From positions 1 to 24,849 of the forward strand of contig DASXEX010000047.1 of the NCBI GenBank assembly GCA_036489905.1: a stretch of 24,849 bases of DNA, given 5' to 3'. This document shows, one piece after another, positions 16,318 to 22,284 of this stretch. Every line of letters starts with the position of its first letter. The first letter of the stretch is position 1. The notes under the pieces were generated by a model. It did no database searches, was not told the DNA's origin, and was given only the letters and a program-made list of their open reading frames with translations. A program made the position numbers and the translations under genes. Source of the DNA: JAICLK01 sp036489905. Lineage in GTDB: Bacteria > Patescibacteriota > Saccharimonadia > Saccharimonadales > UBA4665.

Positions 16318-16628
16318 TGTTTTTTGCCTACGCACACACACTCGCGGCGCACATCGCTCAAACGCTGCCGAGCGCAGCACCACTGCCGCGTGCGTCTGCC
16401 AATCAGGGTGAAATAAATAAAGTGCTAACGATTGTGTTTACTATTGTCGGCGCCGTTTCGTTGCTTATAGTGGTGATTGCCGGGTTTGAGCTTGTAATTT
16501 CGCAAGGCGACCCGCAAAAGGTGAGCAAAGCGAAGGACACAATCACATACGCCGCAATCGGCATCGCCATTTCAGTGTTGGCTGTCACGTTGGTCGGATT
16601 TTTCATAAAACAAGTGGGGCCGGGCTAA
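16314..16628 (+). CDS. VirB2-like pilin paralog 3 (shortest)
   Basis: A 104-aa protein. The N-terminal segment MMFFAYAHTLAAHIAQ is amphipathic rather than a clear signal peptide. A short spacer (LPSAAPLPRASANQ) and two helices (LTIVFTIVGAVSLLIVVIAG and AAIGIAISVLAVTLVGFFI) flank the loop FELVISQGDPQKVSKAKDTI. It is the only paralog without cysteines and has almost no extracellular region, so it is closest to a minimal pilin. It overlaps the preceding gene by ATGA and precedes the next start by 1 nt. Confidence 0.85.
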   Translation: MMFFAYAHTLAAHIAQTLPSAAPLPRASANQGEINKVLTIVFTIVGAVSLLIVVIAGFELVISQGDPQKVSKAKDTITYAAIGIAISVLAVTLVGFFIKQVGPG

Positions 16629-16629
16629 A

Positions 16630-17016
16630 ATGCAGAGAATTCTTTTAGCTGCATTGTCTATCGCTATCATCGCCGGTATGTTTTTTGTGTCCGGCGCCGC
16701 CGTACTGGCGGCAACGAATCCGTACACCACCGCGTGCAAGGAAGGCGGCAAAAGTTCGGCGGCGTGTCACACCAACGGCGCCGACCAGCTGACGGGAAGC
16801 AAGGGCGTGATTAGAAAAATTACGGGGCTTGTCGCTATCATCGCCGGTTTTGCAGCGGTAATTATGATGATTGTCGGCGGCATCAGCTATATAACTTCCA
16901 ACGGCGACGGCGCCAAGACTGCCAGCGCGAAAAATACCATCATTTATGCCGCGATTGGGCTGGTCGTTATCGGCCTTGCGCAGGCGATTATTTCATTTAT
17001 TGTGAGCAGGGTATAA
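16630..17016 (+). CDS. VirB2-like pilin paralog 4
   Basis: A 128-aa protein with a clear signal peptide (MQRILLAALSIAIIAGMFFV, ending near AVLAA). The mature N-terminal region has two cysteines (TACKEGGKSSAACHT). The two helices (LVAIIAGFAAVIMMIVGG and AAIGLVVIGLAQAIISFIV) flank the loop SYITSNGDGAKTASAKNTII. The match to paralogs 5 and 6 is much stronger than to 1-3, so 4-6 form a subfamily. It ends TAATG, overlapping the next start by 1 nt. Confidence 0.88.
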   Translation: MQRILLAALSIAIIAGMFFVSGAAVLAATNPYTTACKEGGKSSAACHTNGADQLTGSKGVIRKITGLVAIIAGFAAVIMMIVGGISYITSNGDGAKTASAKNTIIYAAIGLVVIGLAQAIISFIVSRV

Positions 17017-17411
17017 TGAATTTACGCATGAAAGTTGTTATGAATATCGTCGCAAGAATCGTTTGCGCGGGCGTTCTACTCGGTGTGTTAGCGGCACCGC
17101 TTGTCACTGCGCCGGCAGCGGCTAGTGCGCAAAGCGATATATGCGCCGGAATCGCGCCGGCGCACGGCTCGTGTGGCACCGGCACCGGCACCATAAACCA
17201 AACACTGAAGAACGTCGTAGATCTTCTAAGCGCCATTGCCGGTGTCATCGCCGTGATAATGCTCATTGTCGGCGGTATAAAATATATTACGTCCAGCGGC
17301 GACGCAAGCAATATCTCCGGTGCCAAAAATACAATTATTTTCGCGTTAGTCGGCTTGGTAGTTGTCGCCCTGGCACAGGCCCTTGTGCACTTTGTCCTAA
17401 GCAGGGTGTAG
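17016..17411 (+). CDS. VirB2-like pilin paralog 5
   Basis: A 131-aa protein. Signal peptide about 1-35 (KVVMNIVARIVCAGVLLGVL, cleavage probably near ASAQS). The ectodomain is short, with two cysteines (DICAGIAPAHGSCGTG). The helices LLSAIAGVIAVIMLIVGG and ALVGLVVVALAQALVHFVL flank the loop IKYITSSGDASNISGAKNTI, which is almost identical to that of paralog 6. The start overlaps the preceding stop (TAATG). The stop is 64 nt before the last pilin gene, the only real gap in the operon. Confidence 0.88.
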   Translation: MNLRMKVVMNIVARIVCAGVLLGVLAAPLVTAPAAASAQSDICAGIAPAHGSCGTGTGTINQTLKNVVDLLSAIAGVIAVIMLIVGGIKYITSSGDASNISGAKNTIIFALVGLVVVALAQALVHFVLSRV

Positions 17412-17475
17412 TGAACCGTTTAGAATAAATGCTTGAACTCGCGCCAATGCTTGTGCTATAAACGTAGTAGCAATA

Positions 17476-17919
17476 ATGAAAGGCACTCGTAACATGATTA
17501 AAAAATTCAAAAATGTTTTAGTCGTGGCGGCATCGGTTTTTGCGTTAATGACTCCCGTGCTTGTCCCTGCAGCCGCGTCAGCCGACATAAGCAGCACCGA
17601 CTTTAGCGGCAACGCATGTTCCGGCACAAACGGAGACCTTAGCGGCGGTGACCAAAACTGTGGTGGCGGCACGAGTGCGCTCCAAAAGATTATTAAGACG
17701 GCTATCGATATCATGTCCATTATCGTTGGCACGGTGGCGGTGATTATGATTATTGTCGGCGGCTTGAAGTACATCACCTCGGGTGGCGAGTCCGGCAACA
17801 TTACGGGCGCCAAAAACACGATTGTTTACGCCCTTGTAGGTTTGGTGATTGTTGCTCTGGCACAATTTATCGTGCATTTTGTGCTCAACAAAGCCGTCAA
17901 CGGTGTGGCCGCTCCGTAA
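17476..17919 (+). CDS. VirB2-like pilin paralog 6
   Basis: A 147-aa protein (141 aa if the second ATG at 17494 is used). A signal peptide (IKKFKNVLVVAASVFALMTP, cleavage near AASA) precedes a Ser/Gly/Asn-rich mature region with two cysteines (NACSGTNGDLSGGDQNCGG). Two helices (IDIMSIIVGTVAVIMIIVGG and YALVGLVIVALAQFIVHFVL) flank the loop LKYITSGGESGNITGAKNTI. AAAGG lies 10 nt before the second ATG, which makes 17494 a good alternative start. Last gene of the operon, followed by a strong terminator. Confidence 0.87.
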   Translation: MKGTRNMIKKFKNVLVVAASVFALMTPVLVPAAASADISSTDFSGNACSGTNGDLSGGDQNCGGGTSALQKIIKTAIDIMSIIVGTVAVIMIIVGGLKYITSGGESGNITGAKNTIVYALVGLVIVALAQFIVHFVLNKAVNGVAAP

Positions 17920-17946
17920 AGTCAATTCGGGAAAAACTATACTATA

Positions 17947-17983
17947 AAACTAAACCCTGCGAAGGACTCGCGGGGTTTAGTTT
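17947..17983. terminator. Bidirectional terminator between the pilin operon and hsp20
   Basis: A 15-bp stem (17947-17961 with 17969-17983, one G-T pair) with a 7-nt loop (AAGGACT). A-rich sequence on the left and T-rich sequence on the right allow termination on both strands. It lies between the convergent last pilin and hsp20 genes. Confidence 0.88.
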
Positions 17984-17997
17984 CTAGGACACTTCTT

Positions 17998-18492
17998 CTA
18001 CAGAACCTGAATCTTTTTGACCGTGTCCTGCTTGACTTTGCCGAAGCTGATGGTTAGGACGCCATCTTTGAGCATGGCTTCGATGTCCTCTTCCTTCACC
18101 GGCACCGGCAATGCGATGCTGCGCGAGAATTCGCCCCAGTAGCATTCTTGCAAGAAGTAATTCTCGACATCTTCTTCGCTGCCAGCGGAAAGCGTGCCGC
18201 GGACAGTCAGCGTGTTGTCAGAGATACTTACGTCCAGCTCGCTCTTGTTGACGCCTGCGGTGCGTGCCTTGACCACGAGCCGTTCTTTCGTCTCGTAGAC
18301 ATCAACTGCCAGCTGGCCCGGCAAGTTTTCTTCTTCGTCCCATTCATCATTTGCGACAGCTGGCTGCGTACCAGCAGCAACAGCTTGATCGTCTTGCGCT
18401 GCGGCAGCCACATCATCATCTCCCAGGAAGGCGGCGGTCAATTCGTCCTCTTCCATGAGGAGGTCGTCTTCGCCGCGATTACGTCGCGCCAT
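17998..18492 (-). CDS. Hsp20 / small heat-shock protein (alpha-crystallin family)
   Basis: A 164-aa ATP-independent holdase chaperone. Residues 1-58 are acidic and variable. The alpha-crystallin domain spans about 59-152: LAVDVYETKERLVVKARTAG, LDVSISDNTLTVRG, then WGEFSRSIALPVPV and the signature DGVLTISFGK (143-152). A short basic tail follows. The ATG at 18492 was chosen because GGAGGG lies 8 nt upstream; an in-frame extension to 18588 lacks a ribosome-binding site and would run over the promoter. No CIRCE-type repeat is visible upstream. Divergent from comF and convergent with the pilin operon. Confidence 0.93.
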   Translation of the reverse strand: MARRNRGEDDLLMEEDELTAAFLGDDDVAAAAQDDQAVAAGTQPAVANDEWDEEENLPGQLAVDVYETKERLVVKARTAGVNKSELDVSISDNTLTVRGTLSAGSEEDVENYFLQECYWGEFSRSIALPVPVKEEDIEAMLKDGVLTISFGKVKQDTVKKIQVL

Positions 18493-18546
18493 AGTTGTTA
18501 CCCTCCACGTTAATTGTTCAAACGGTCTTGTGTTTGTCTTGCATGC

Positions 18547-18576
18547 AGTATAGCCTAGATAACAAAAAGAGTGCAA
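18547..18576 (-). promoter_or_regulatory. Sigma70-type promoter of hsp20
   Basis: On the minus strand, TTGCAC (18576-18571) and TATACT (18552-18547) are separated by 18 bp. The leader to the ATG at 18492 would be about 48 nt. No CIRCE or ROSE-like element is obvious in it. Confidence 0.6.
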
Positions 18577-18614
18577 CTCCTGGAGCACTTATTTACAACA
18601 CAAGAAGTACAACA

Positions 18615-19289
18615 ATGTCTATACTTGAGTATTTTGTCAGTATTTTGGCGCCGCACACGTGCATGGGCTGCGGTAATGAAGGCGCCCTGCTGTGCGCAAA
18701 TTGCGGCGGCGGTTTGCGCCGCGCGGTTGCACGACGTTATCGCTGCCACAAGGTGACTACTTTAAGCCAAACGTGCAAAAGTTGTCGGCGGCAGACGAAG
18801 CTGACGCGCGTACGAGCGCTGACAACCTACGAGCAAAGTGCGAAAGACTTGGTGTGGCGGCTGAAGTTCGGACGTGCCAAAGTGGGCGCGGCCGAAATCG
18901 GTCGTTTGCTCGCGTCGCTACTCAGTGAAACCGCCCAGAGCGAAAATCTGATTTTGGTGCACGTGCCGACGGCAACAAGTCGAGTGCGCCGCCGCGGCTA
19001 CGATCAAGCGGCATTGATTACTAAAGCGCTGGCCCGGGAAGCCGGCTTGCCTCGTGCTTCCCTGCTCCTGCGCGCTGGCCAGCAGCGGCAAGTCGGCGGT
19101 AGCCGCGCAAAACGCCGCGAGCAAATCAAAGACGCGTTCCGTGCCCGCAAGCCACGTGCAATCCAAAACGCCTACATAGTCCTAATTGATGACGTCGTCA
19201 CCACCGGCGCAACTTTGGAGGCTGCCGCAGCCACCCTCAAAGCCGCCGGCGCCAAAAAGGTCGAGGCGGTCGTCTTCGCCCAGGCGTAG
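18615..19289 (+). CDS. comF: ComF-family amidophosphoribosyltransferase-like protein
   Basis: A 224-aa protein. The N-terminal zinc-ribbon-like region has Cys16, 19, 27 and 30, then Cys44, 54 and 57. A phosphoribosyltransferase domain follows, with VPTATSRVRRRGYDQ (about 117-131) and the PRPP-binding loop VLIDDVVTTGAT (199-210). ComF proteins act on the cytosolic side in uptake of single-stranded DNA in competent bacteria, probably with the helicase PriA/ComFA. The ATG at 18615 was chosen because the family starts just before the first Cys pair; the reading frame extends further upstream without a ribosome-binding site. It is followed by a terminator. Its nearness to the pilins makes a DNA-uptake link possible but not proven. 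Confidence 0.9.
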   Translation: MSILEYFVSILAPHTCMGCGNEGALLCANCGGGLRRAVARRYRCHKVTTLSQTCKSCRRQTKLTRVRALTTYEQSAKDLVWRLKFGRAKVGAAEIGRLLASLLSETAQSENLILVHVPTATSRVRRRGYDQAALITKALAREAGLPRASLLLRAGQQRQVGGSRAKRREQIKDAFRARKPRAIQNAYIVLIDDVVTTGATLEAAAATLKAAGAKKVEAVVFAQA

Positions 19290-19301
19290 GGTAAACAAAA
19301 A

Positions 19302-19338
19302 AGCCCGGGTTTTGTCTTTGTTATGCCCGGGCTCTTTT
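19302..19338. terminator. Terminator after comF (bidirectional)
   Basis: An 8-bp G+C-rich stem (AGCCCGGG at 19302-19309 with CCCGGGCT at 19326-19333) is followed by CTTTTGTTT on the plus strand and by a run of T on the minus strand. It can end comF transcripts from the left and minus-strand transcripts from the tRNA side. Confidence 0.78.
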
Positions 19339-19339
19339 G

Positions 19340-19359
19340 TTTGGCGGAGAGGGAGGGAT
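19340..19359 (-). repeat. Second copy of the tRNA-Ser 3' end (20-bp direct repeat)
   Basis: The 20-bp sequence TTTGGCGGAGAGGGAGGGAT here is identical to 19512-19531, which is the 3' terminus (CCA, acceptor stem and part of the T-arm) of the tRNA-Ser gene. The copies are 172 bp apart in the same orientation. Such duplicates of tRNA 3' ends are typical att sites. The 152 bp between them contains no gene, only hairpin-forming sequence. Confidence 0.75.
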
Positions 19360-19478
19360 CGCGCGGCTAAAGCCGTGCTCCTTCCTGCGATGCTCGATAA
19401 ACCCAAGCAAGCTTGGTTTTATCTGCGCTTCTCGTTCGCCGAACCCTGGAGGATTCGTGCACCCGCTGCGCTCAGGCC

Positions 19479-19504
19479 AAAGACAAAACCCGCCTCGCGG
19501 CGGG
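19479..19504 (-). terminator. Terminator downstream of tRNA-Ser(GCU)
   Basis: On the minus strand a 6-bp stem CCCGCC/GGCGGG with a 4-nt loop (19489-19504) is followed by TTTTGTCTTT. It lies 10 nt past the tRNA 3' end, and a further AAAGACA/TGTCTTT pairing could extend it into the tRNA CCA end. Confidence 0.75.
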
Positions 19505-19513
19505 CTCTGTCTT

Positions 19514-19606
19514 TGGCGGAGAGGGAGGGATTCGAACCCTCGCTGGAACTTGCGCCCCACTAACGATTTAGCAAACCGTCCCCTTCAGCCACTTGGGTAC
19601 CTCTCC
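19514..19606 (-). tRNA. tRNA-Ser, anticodon GCU
   Basis: A 93-nt gene. The acceptor arm GGAGAGG pairs with CCTCTCC, followed by discriminator G and an encoded CCA. The anticodon loop is TTGCTAA (anticodon GCT on DNA) with a good stem. The long variable arm expected of a class II tRNA and the T-loop GGTTCGAAT are present. It reads AGC/AGU serine codons. A perfect CCA and an uninterrupted cloverleaf indicate a functional gene. Confidence 0.95.
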
Positions 19607-19610
19607 AAAA

Positions 19611-19637
19611 ATGAGATAAACCTACGGTTTTTCTCAT
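19611..19637 (-). other. 12-bp hairpin abutting the 5' end of tRNA-Ser(GCU)
   Basis: Arms 19611-19622 and 19626-19637 pair with a single mismatch around a 3-nt loop. On the minus strand the hairpin is followed by TTTT, immediately before the tRNA 5' end. It resembles a terminator for the upstream endonuclease/NADAR transcript, but its position 4 nt from the mature tRNA is odd. It may instead be a processing signal. The rest of 19638-19738 shows nothing else. Confidence 0.5.
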
Positions 19638-19738
19638 CACGCCGGCGTCGGAATGAATCCGTCGCTCCGGCTGCTCTTTTCCCTTGGCCGCCGTTTGGAC
19701 TACATAATTCTAACAGGTATCAGTATTTGGCGGAAGGC

Positions 19739-20473
19739 TTAGATTGAGAGCTCCGCAAATACAGGCAAATGATCAGACACCTTGGCGTCCAGTACGCCGG
19801 CTGCGTGAACCAAAAATTCCTGGGATACCAGAATCTGATCGAAAACATTTTTGGGCTTGAAAGCCGGATAGGTCGGGGTTTCTATGAGCGATTTGAGTTT
19901 GGAATTGCTGATCAACTTACGGAGTTCTTTGGAAGTCGGCTCGCAATTCAAATCACCAGTTATAATCACCGGCGTTTTTATTTTTGGGATGATATCGCAA
20001 AGCGTTTCGACTTGGCGCAACCGTTCCCATTTGCTTATCCAGTGCGCGCCCAGGTGGGTCGCCAATATTGTCAGCAACTGGCCGCCAGCCAACAACTCTG
20101 TCATGATGCAATTTCGCTTTTCCCAGTTAGACGGCAGTGCGAGCGGATGATTGTCGTGCGGTTTTAGTTTTGACAAAACGGCGTTACCGCTGCTGCGGCC
20201 GAGAAATGTGCGTTCCGGGGCAAAGTAGTGGTGCGGCAGGTTGGCCCATTTGCTCAGCGCTGAGAGTTGGTCGAATCGGCCGGGGCCACTTGTGAGCTCT
20301 TGCAAAGATATAAAATCAGGATTCAACTGCCGGATCTCGTCAGCGACTTTCTTTACATTTGCCTGTGTATCTTTCTTGCCCAAACCTGATAAGCTCAAAA
20401 ACTGCTCGGAAGCACTGCGCGGATAACCAAGCCCAAGAAAAATATTCCAGCTAACAATTTTGAGGGTGCTCAT
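19739..20473 (-). CDS. Endonuclease/exonuclease/phosphatase (EEP) family protein
   Basis: A 244-aa metal-dependent phosphodiesterase or nuclease. Family motifs appear in order: VSWNI (Asn10), SLQEL (Glu59), GNAVLSK (about 96-102), ATHLGAH (His140), GDLNCEP (Asp174, Asn176), FDQILVS (Asp212) and SDHLPV (Asp234, His235). All catalytic and Mg-binding positions are present, so it should be active. No signal peptide is visible, so it is probably cytosolic. The substrate (DNA, RNA, inositol phosphate or lipid) cannot be told from sequence. Its start overlaps the NADAR gene by ATGA, so the two are translationally coupled and may act together. Confidence 0.92.
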   Translation of the reverse strand: MSTLKIVSWNIFLGLGYPRSASEQFLSLSGLGKKDTQANVKKVADEIRQLNPDFISLQELTSGPGRFDQLSALSKWANLPHHYFAPERTFLGRSSGNAVLSKLKPHDNHPLALPSNWEKRNCIMTELLAGGQLLTILATHLGAHWISKWERLRQVETLCDIIPKIKTPVIITGDLNCEPTSKELRKLISNSKLKSLIETPTYPAFKPKNVFDQILVSQEFLVHAAGVLDAKVSDHLPVFAELSI

Positions 20474-20955
20474 TTCTGAGAATTCTCTAGCTCGTCACGA
20501 ATTTGCTTCAGGATTTTTCCCATTTGATTTTGTCCCTTGCCGTCGGCGCCGCAACCCCAGAAGTTGCTAAACGGCGAATTCTCGACAATCCGTTTGGCCC
20601 CGGTTGCGAGTAGGCACTCAAGCGCATCCTCATTCTGTATAAATTTCGCTTTGGCAATCTCCGTCATAAGCGGCACGTTGACCTCGCGCCAATCAAGACG
20701 TTGCTGAGCTGCATGTTGTCGTCCAATCCGCATTGCGGACCACGGACTTGGAGCCGCCAAAATCTTCGCGGCAATTTCTGGTGCGGTTTCGGTAAATTTC
20801 CGATATTGGAATGCGTGCTCGACCGTCGGGAATTTCTTGCCCCAAATTTCTACCGCGTGCGCCGACCAGTTATTGAGCGGGTCAAAAGCGTGGACAAAAA
20901 AGTAAACGGTATCGTCAGATTCGTAACTCAGTTGCTGTTTGCTATCCGGATACAT
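20470..20955 (-). CDS. NADAR-domain protein (YbiA-like)
   Basis: A 161-aa protein with the NADAR fold. DPLNNWS (25-31), PTVEHAFQYRKF (43-54), the AMRIGRQ segment (about 74-80) and FWGCGADGKGQNQMGK (132-147) match the family signature. YbiA-type proteins are N-glycosidases acting on damaged riboflavin intermediates; other NADAR proteins reverse ADP-ribosylation of guanine or are linked to NAD/ADP-ribose. Which applies here is unknown. The ATG is preceded 6 nt upstream by an extended -10 (TGC TAAAAT), so the mRNA is probably leaderless. It is followed by the overlapping EEP gene and lies just after tRNA-Ser(UGA). Confidence 0.9.
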   Translation of the reverse strand: MYPDSKQQLSYESDDTVYFFVHAFDPLNNWSAHAVEIWGKKFPTVEHAFQYRKFTETAPEIAAKILAAPSPWSAMRIGRQHAAQQRLDWREVNVPLMTEIAKAKFIQNEDALECLLATGAKRIVENSPFSNFWGCGADGKGQNQMGKILKQIRDELENSQK

Positions 20956-20961
20956 GGCTCA

Positions 20962-20970
20962 ATTTTAGCA
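20962..20970 (-). promoter_or_regulatory. Extended -10 promoter of the NADAR gene
   Basis: The minus strand reads TGC then TAAAAT, ending 6 nt before the ATG at 20955. It lies 4 nt past the tRNA-Ser(UGA) 3' end, so the -35 region would be within the tRNA gene. The predicted transcript starts at or next to the start codon. Confidence 0.55.
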
Positions 20971-20973
20971 TTT

Positions 20974-21063
20974 TGGCGGAAGGGGTGGGATTCGAACCCA
21001 CGATGACATTGCTGCCATGCTGGTTTTCAAGACCAGTTCCTTAAACCGCTCGGACACCCTTCC
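20974..21063 (-). tRNA. tRNA-Ser, anticodon UGA
   Basis: A 90-nt gene. GGAAGGG pairs with CCCTTCC, followed by a discriminator G and encoded CCA. The anticodon loop CTTGAAA sits in an ACTGGT/ACCAGC-type stem (anticodon TGA on DNA), a long variable arm is present, and the T-arm holds GGTTCGAAT. It reads UCA (and by wobble other UCN) serine codons. Confidence 0.95.
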
Positions 21064-21153
21064 AGCAACAGAGGTAAGTATAACAAAGCTTGCCGAGAAT
21101 GGCCATTTGCTTCATCAATTCCCGACTGGCTTTAGCTTTTGTTGCTCGCCGTG

Positions 21154-21159
21154 TACAAT
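21154..21159 (+). promoter_or_regulatory. -10 box of the 228-aa membrane protein gene
   Basis: TACAAT (5/6 to consensus) ends 7 nt before the ATG at 21167, with a weak -35 (TTTAGC) 17 bp upstream. The predicted start is at or next to the ATG, and there is no ribosome-binding site, so the transcript is probably leaderless. Confidence 0.5.
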
Positions 21160-21166
21160 AACGCTT

Positions 21167-21853
21167 ATGACTGGAGATGACGCGCGCACGCAGCCTGAAG
21201 TGCAAGTGAGTTGGCAGTTCAAGCCGGGCGACACGCTCAAACCGGACACCGTCAAACAACCGCAAGTGCCCACGGAAAATGTTGCGGCTGTTGCGCCGCT
21301 CGCACAAACGCAGGTTGTCGAGCCGATTCCGGACGAGTCGAGTCTACCCGGCGACGCAGGCCAAGCCCAAGTCGCCCCTGAATCTGCGCCTGCCACCGAC
21401 AGCGTCGGTTGGACGGCTTCGGAGTTCATCGCGCATGAAAAAGGCGCAGGCTGGTATCTTGCGCTGGTGCTGGCTACAGCGGCGCTCACCGCGATCATTT
21501 ACTTGCTTACCAAAGACAAAATTTCGTCCGGCGTGGTCGTGATCGCCGCGATTATTTTTGGCGTCTACGCTGGACGCAAGCCGCGGACGCTTGCATATCG
21601 CCTGGACGATTCGGGGCTCACGGTGGCCGATAAATTTTACGACTATGGCCAGTTTCGCTCATTCGTTGTTATCGGCGAAGGAGCTTTCCGAAGCATCACG
21701 TTCATGCCACTCAAGCGTTTTATGCCGGCGCTCACGATCTACTACGCGCCAGAGGATGAGCAGAAAATTACCGATTTGCTCGCCGACCAGTTGCCAATGG
21801 AAAGCCGCGGCCACGACCCGCTTGATCGCTTCCTGCATCGCATTCGCTTCTAA
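21167..21853 (+). CDS. Two-helix membrane protein, unknown function
   Basis: A 228-aa protein. Residues 1-90 are Pro/Gln/Ala-rich and probably disordered and cytosolic. Two helices follow at about 96-115 (YLALVLATAALTAIIYLL) and 120-136 (SGVVVIAAIIFGVYAG), joined by a short loop, then a C-terminal domain of about 90 residues (TLAYRLDDSGLTVADKFYDY, SFVVIGEGAFRSITFMPLKR, ITDLLADQLP). The alternating strands and final helix resemble a PH-like fold as found in bacterial membrane PH-type proteins, but I cannot assign a family. The start at 21167 follows a -10 box at the right distance for a leaderless mRNA; a longer reading frame overlaps the tRNA gene and is less likely. Confidence 0.75.
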   Translation: MTGDDARTQPEVQVSWQFKPGDTLKPDTVKQPQVPTENVAAVAPLAQTQVVEPIPDESSLPGDAGQAQVAPESAPATDSVGWTASEFIAHEKGAGWYLALVLATAALTAIIYLLTKDKISSGVVVIAAIIFGVYAGRKPRTLAYRLDDSGLTVADKFYDYGQFRSFVVIGEGAFRSITFMPLKRFMPALTIYYAPEDEQKITDLLADQLPMESRGHDPLDRFLHRIRF

Positions 21854-21983
21854 AAATAAAAAACCGCAGCCGAGCTACACAAGCGTGATTTATCTCACTG
21901 GGCGCGAGTGAAAAAGCTTACGGCCATCCGCTTGTAGTTACGCCATAATATGAGTCGTAACATGTGATCGAAGGGAGGCGGCC

Positions 21984-22160
21984 ATGTTAGAGCGAGAAAG
22001 TATTCAGCAGCCAGAACAGCTCACTCATGAAGGCGAGGTAAACCGCCGCCGGCAATTCATAGAGCGGATGGAGCGCAAGCTGGCGCACAAAACCGCCGTG
22101 CGCCGCCGCCAAAGGCAGCAATTCCGAGTCCGGTTACTGCGAGCGCGCAGCTGGCAGTAA
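21984..22160 (+). CDS. 58-aa highly basic protein, unknown function
   Basis: A 58-aa protein with a textbook ribosome-binding site (GGGAGG, 5 nt before the ATG at 21984). The sequence is Arg/Gln/Glu-rich and helical: NRRRQFIERMERKLAHKTA, then VRRRQRQQFRVRLLRARSWQ. There is no signal peptide or membrane segment. Such small basic proteins may bind nucleic acids, but nothing recognisable is present. It is transcribed apart from its neighbours on the same strand, with intergenic gaps of about 130 nt on both sides. Confidence 0.65.
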   Translation: MLERESIQQPEQLTHEGEVNRRRQFIERMERKLAHKTAVRRRQRQQFRVRLLRARSWQ

Positions 22161-22225
22161 GCGGTTGAGGCGTGGAATTAATGGGTGTGTGTTTAGGTAT
22201 ACGGCTTATGCTTTAAGTCATTAAA

Positions 22226-22254
22226 ATGACATATATCACAATTTAGTATATTAT
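22226..22254 (+). promoter_or_regulatory. Promoter of the Ser-rich surface protein gene
   Basis: ATGACA (22226-22231, 5/6) and TATTAT (22249-22254, 5/6) are separated by 17 bp. The leader is about 24 nt and contains GGAGG (22268-22272), 12 nt before the ATG, a longer spacing than usual. Confidence 0.7.
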
Positions 22255-22284
22255 TGAGGCATACCTTGGAGGATTCATAAGCGT

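Noticed and set aside
19337..19747. ORFs with the phrases RGRDSNPRWNLRP and EREGFEPSLELAPH on the plus strand
   Set aside because: They are antisense translations of the tRNA-Ser gene (19514-19606) and its repeat, a well-known source of false proteins.
20701..21006. ORF ending FWRKGWDSNPR
   Set aside because: It lies antisense to NADAR and tRNA-Ser(UGA); the phrase is again a tRNA shadow.
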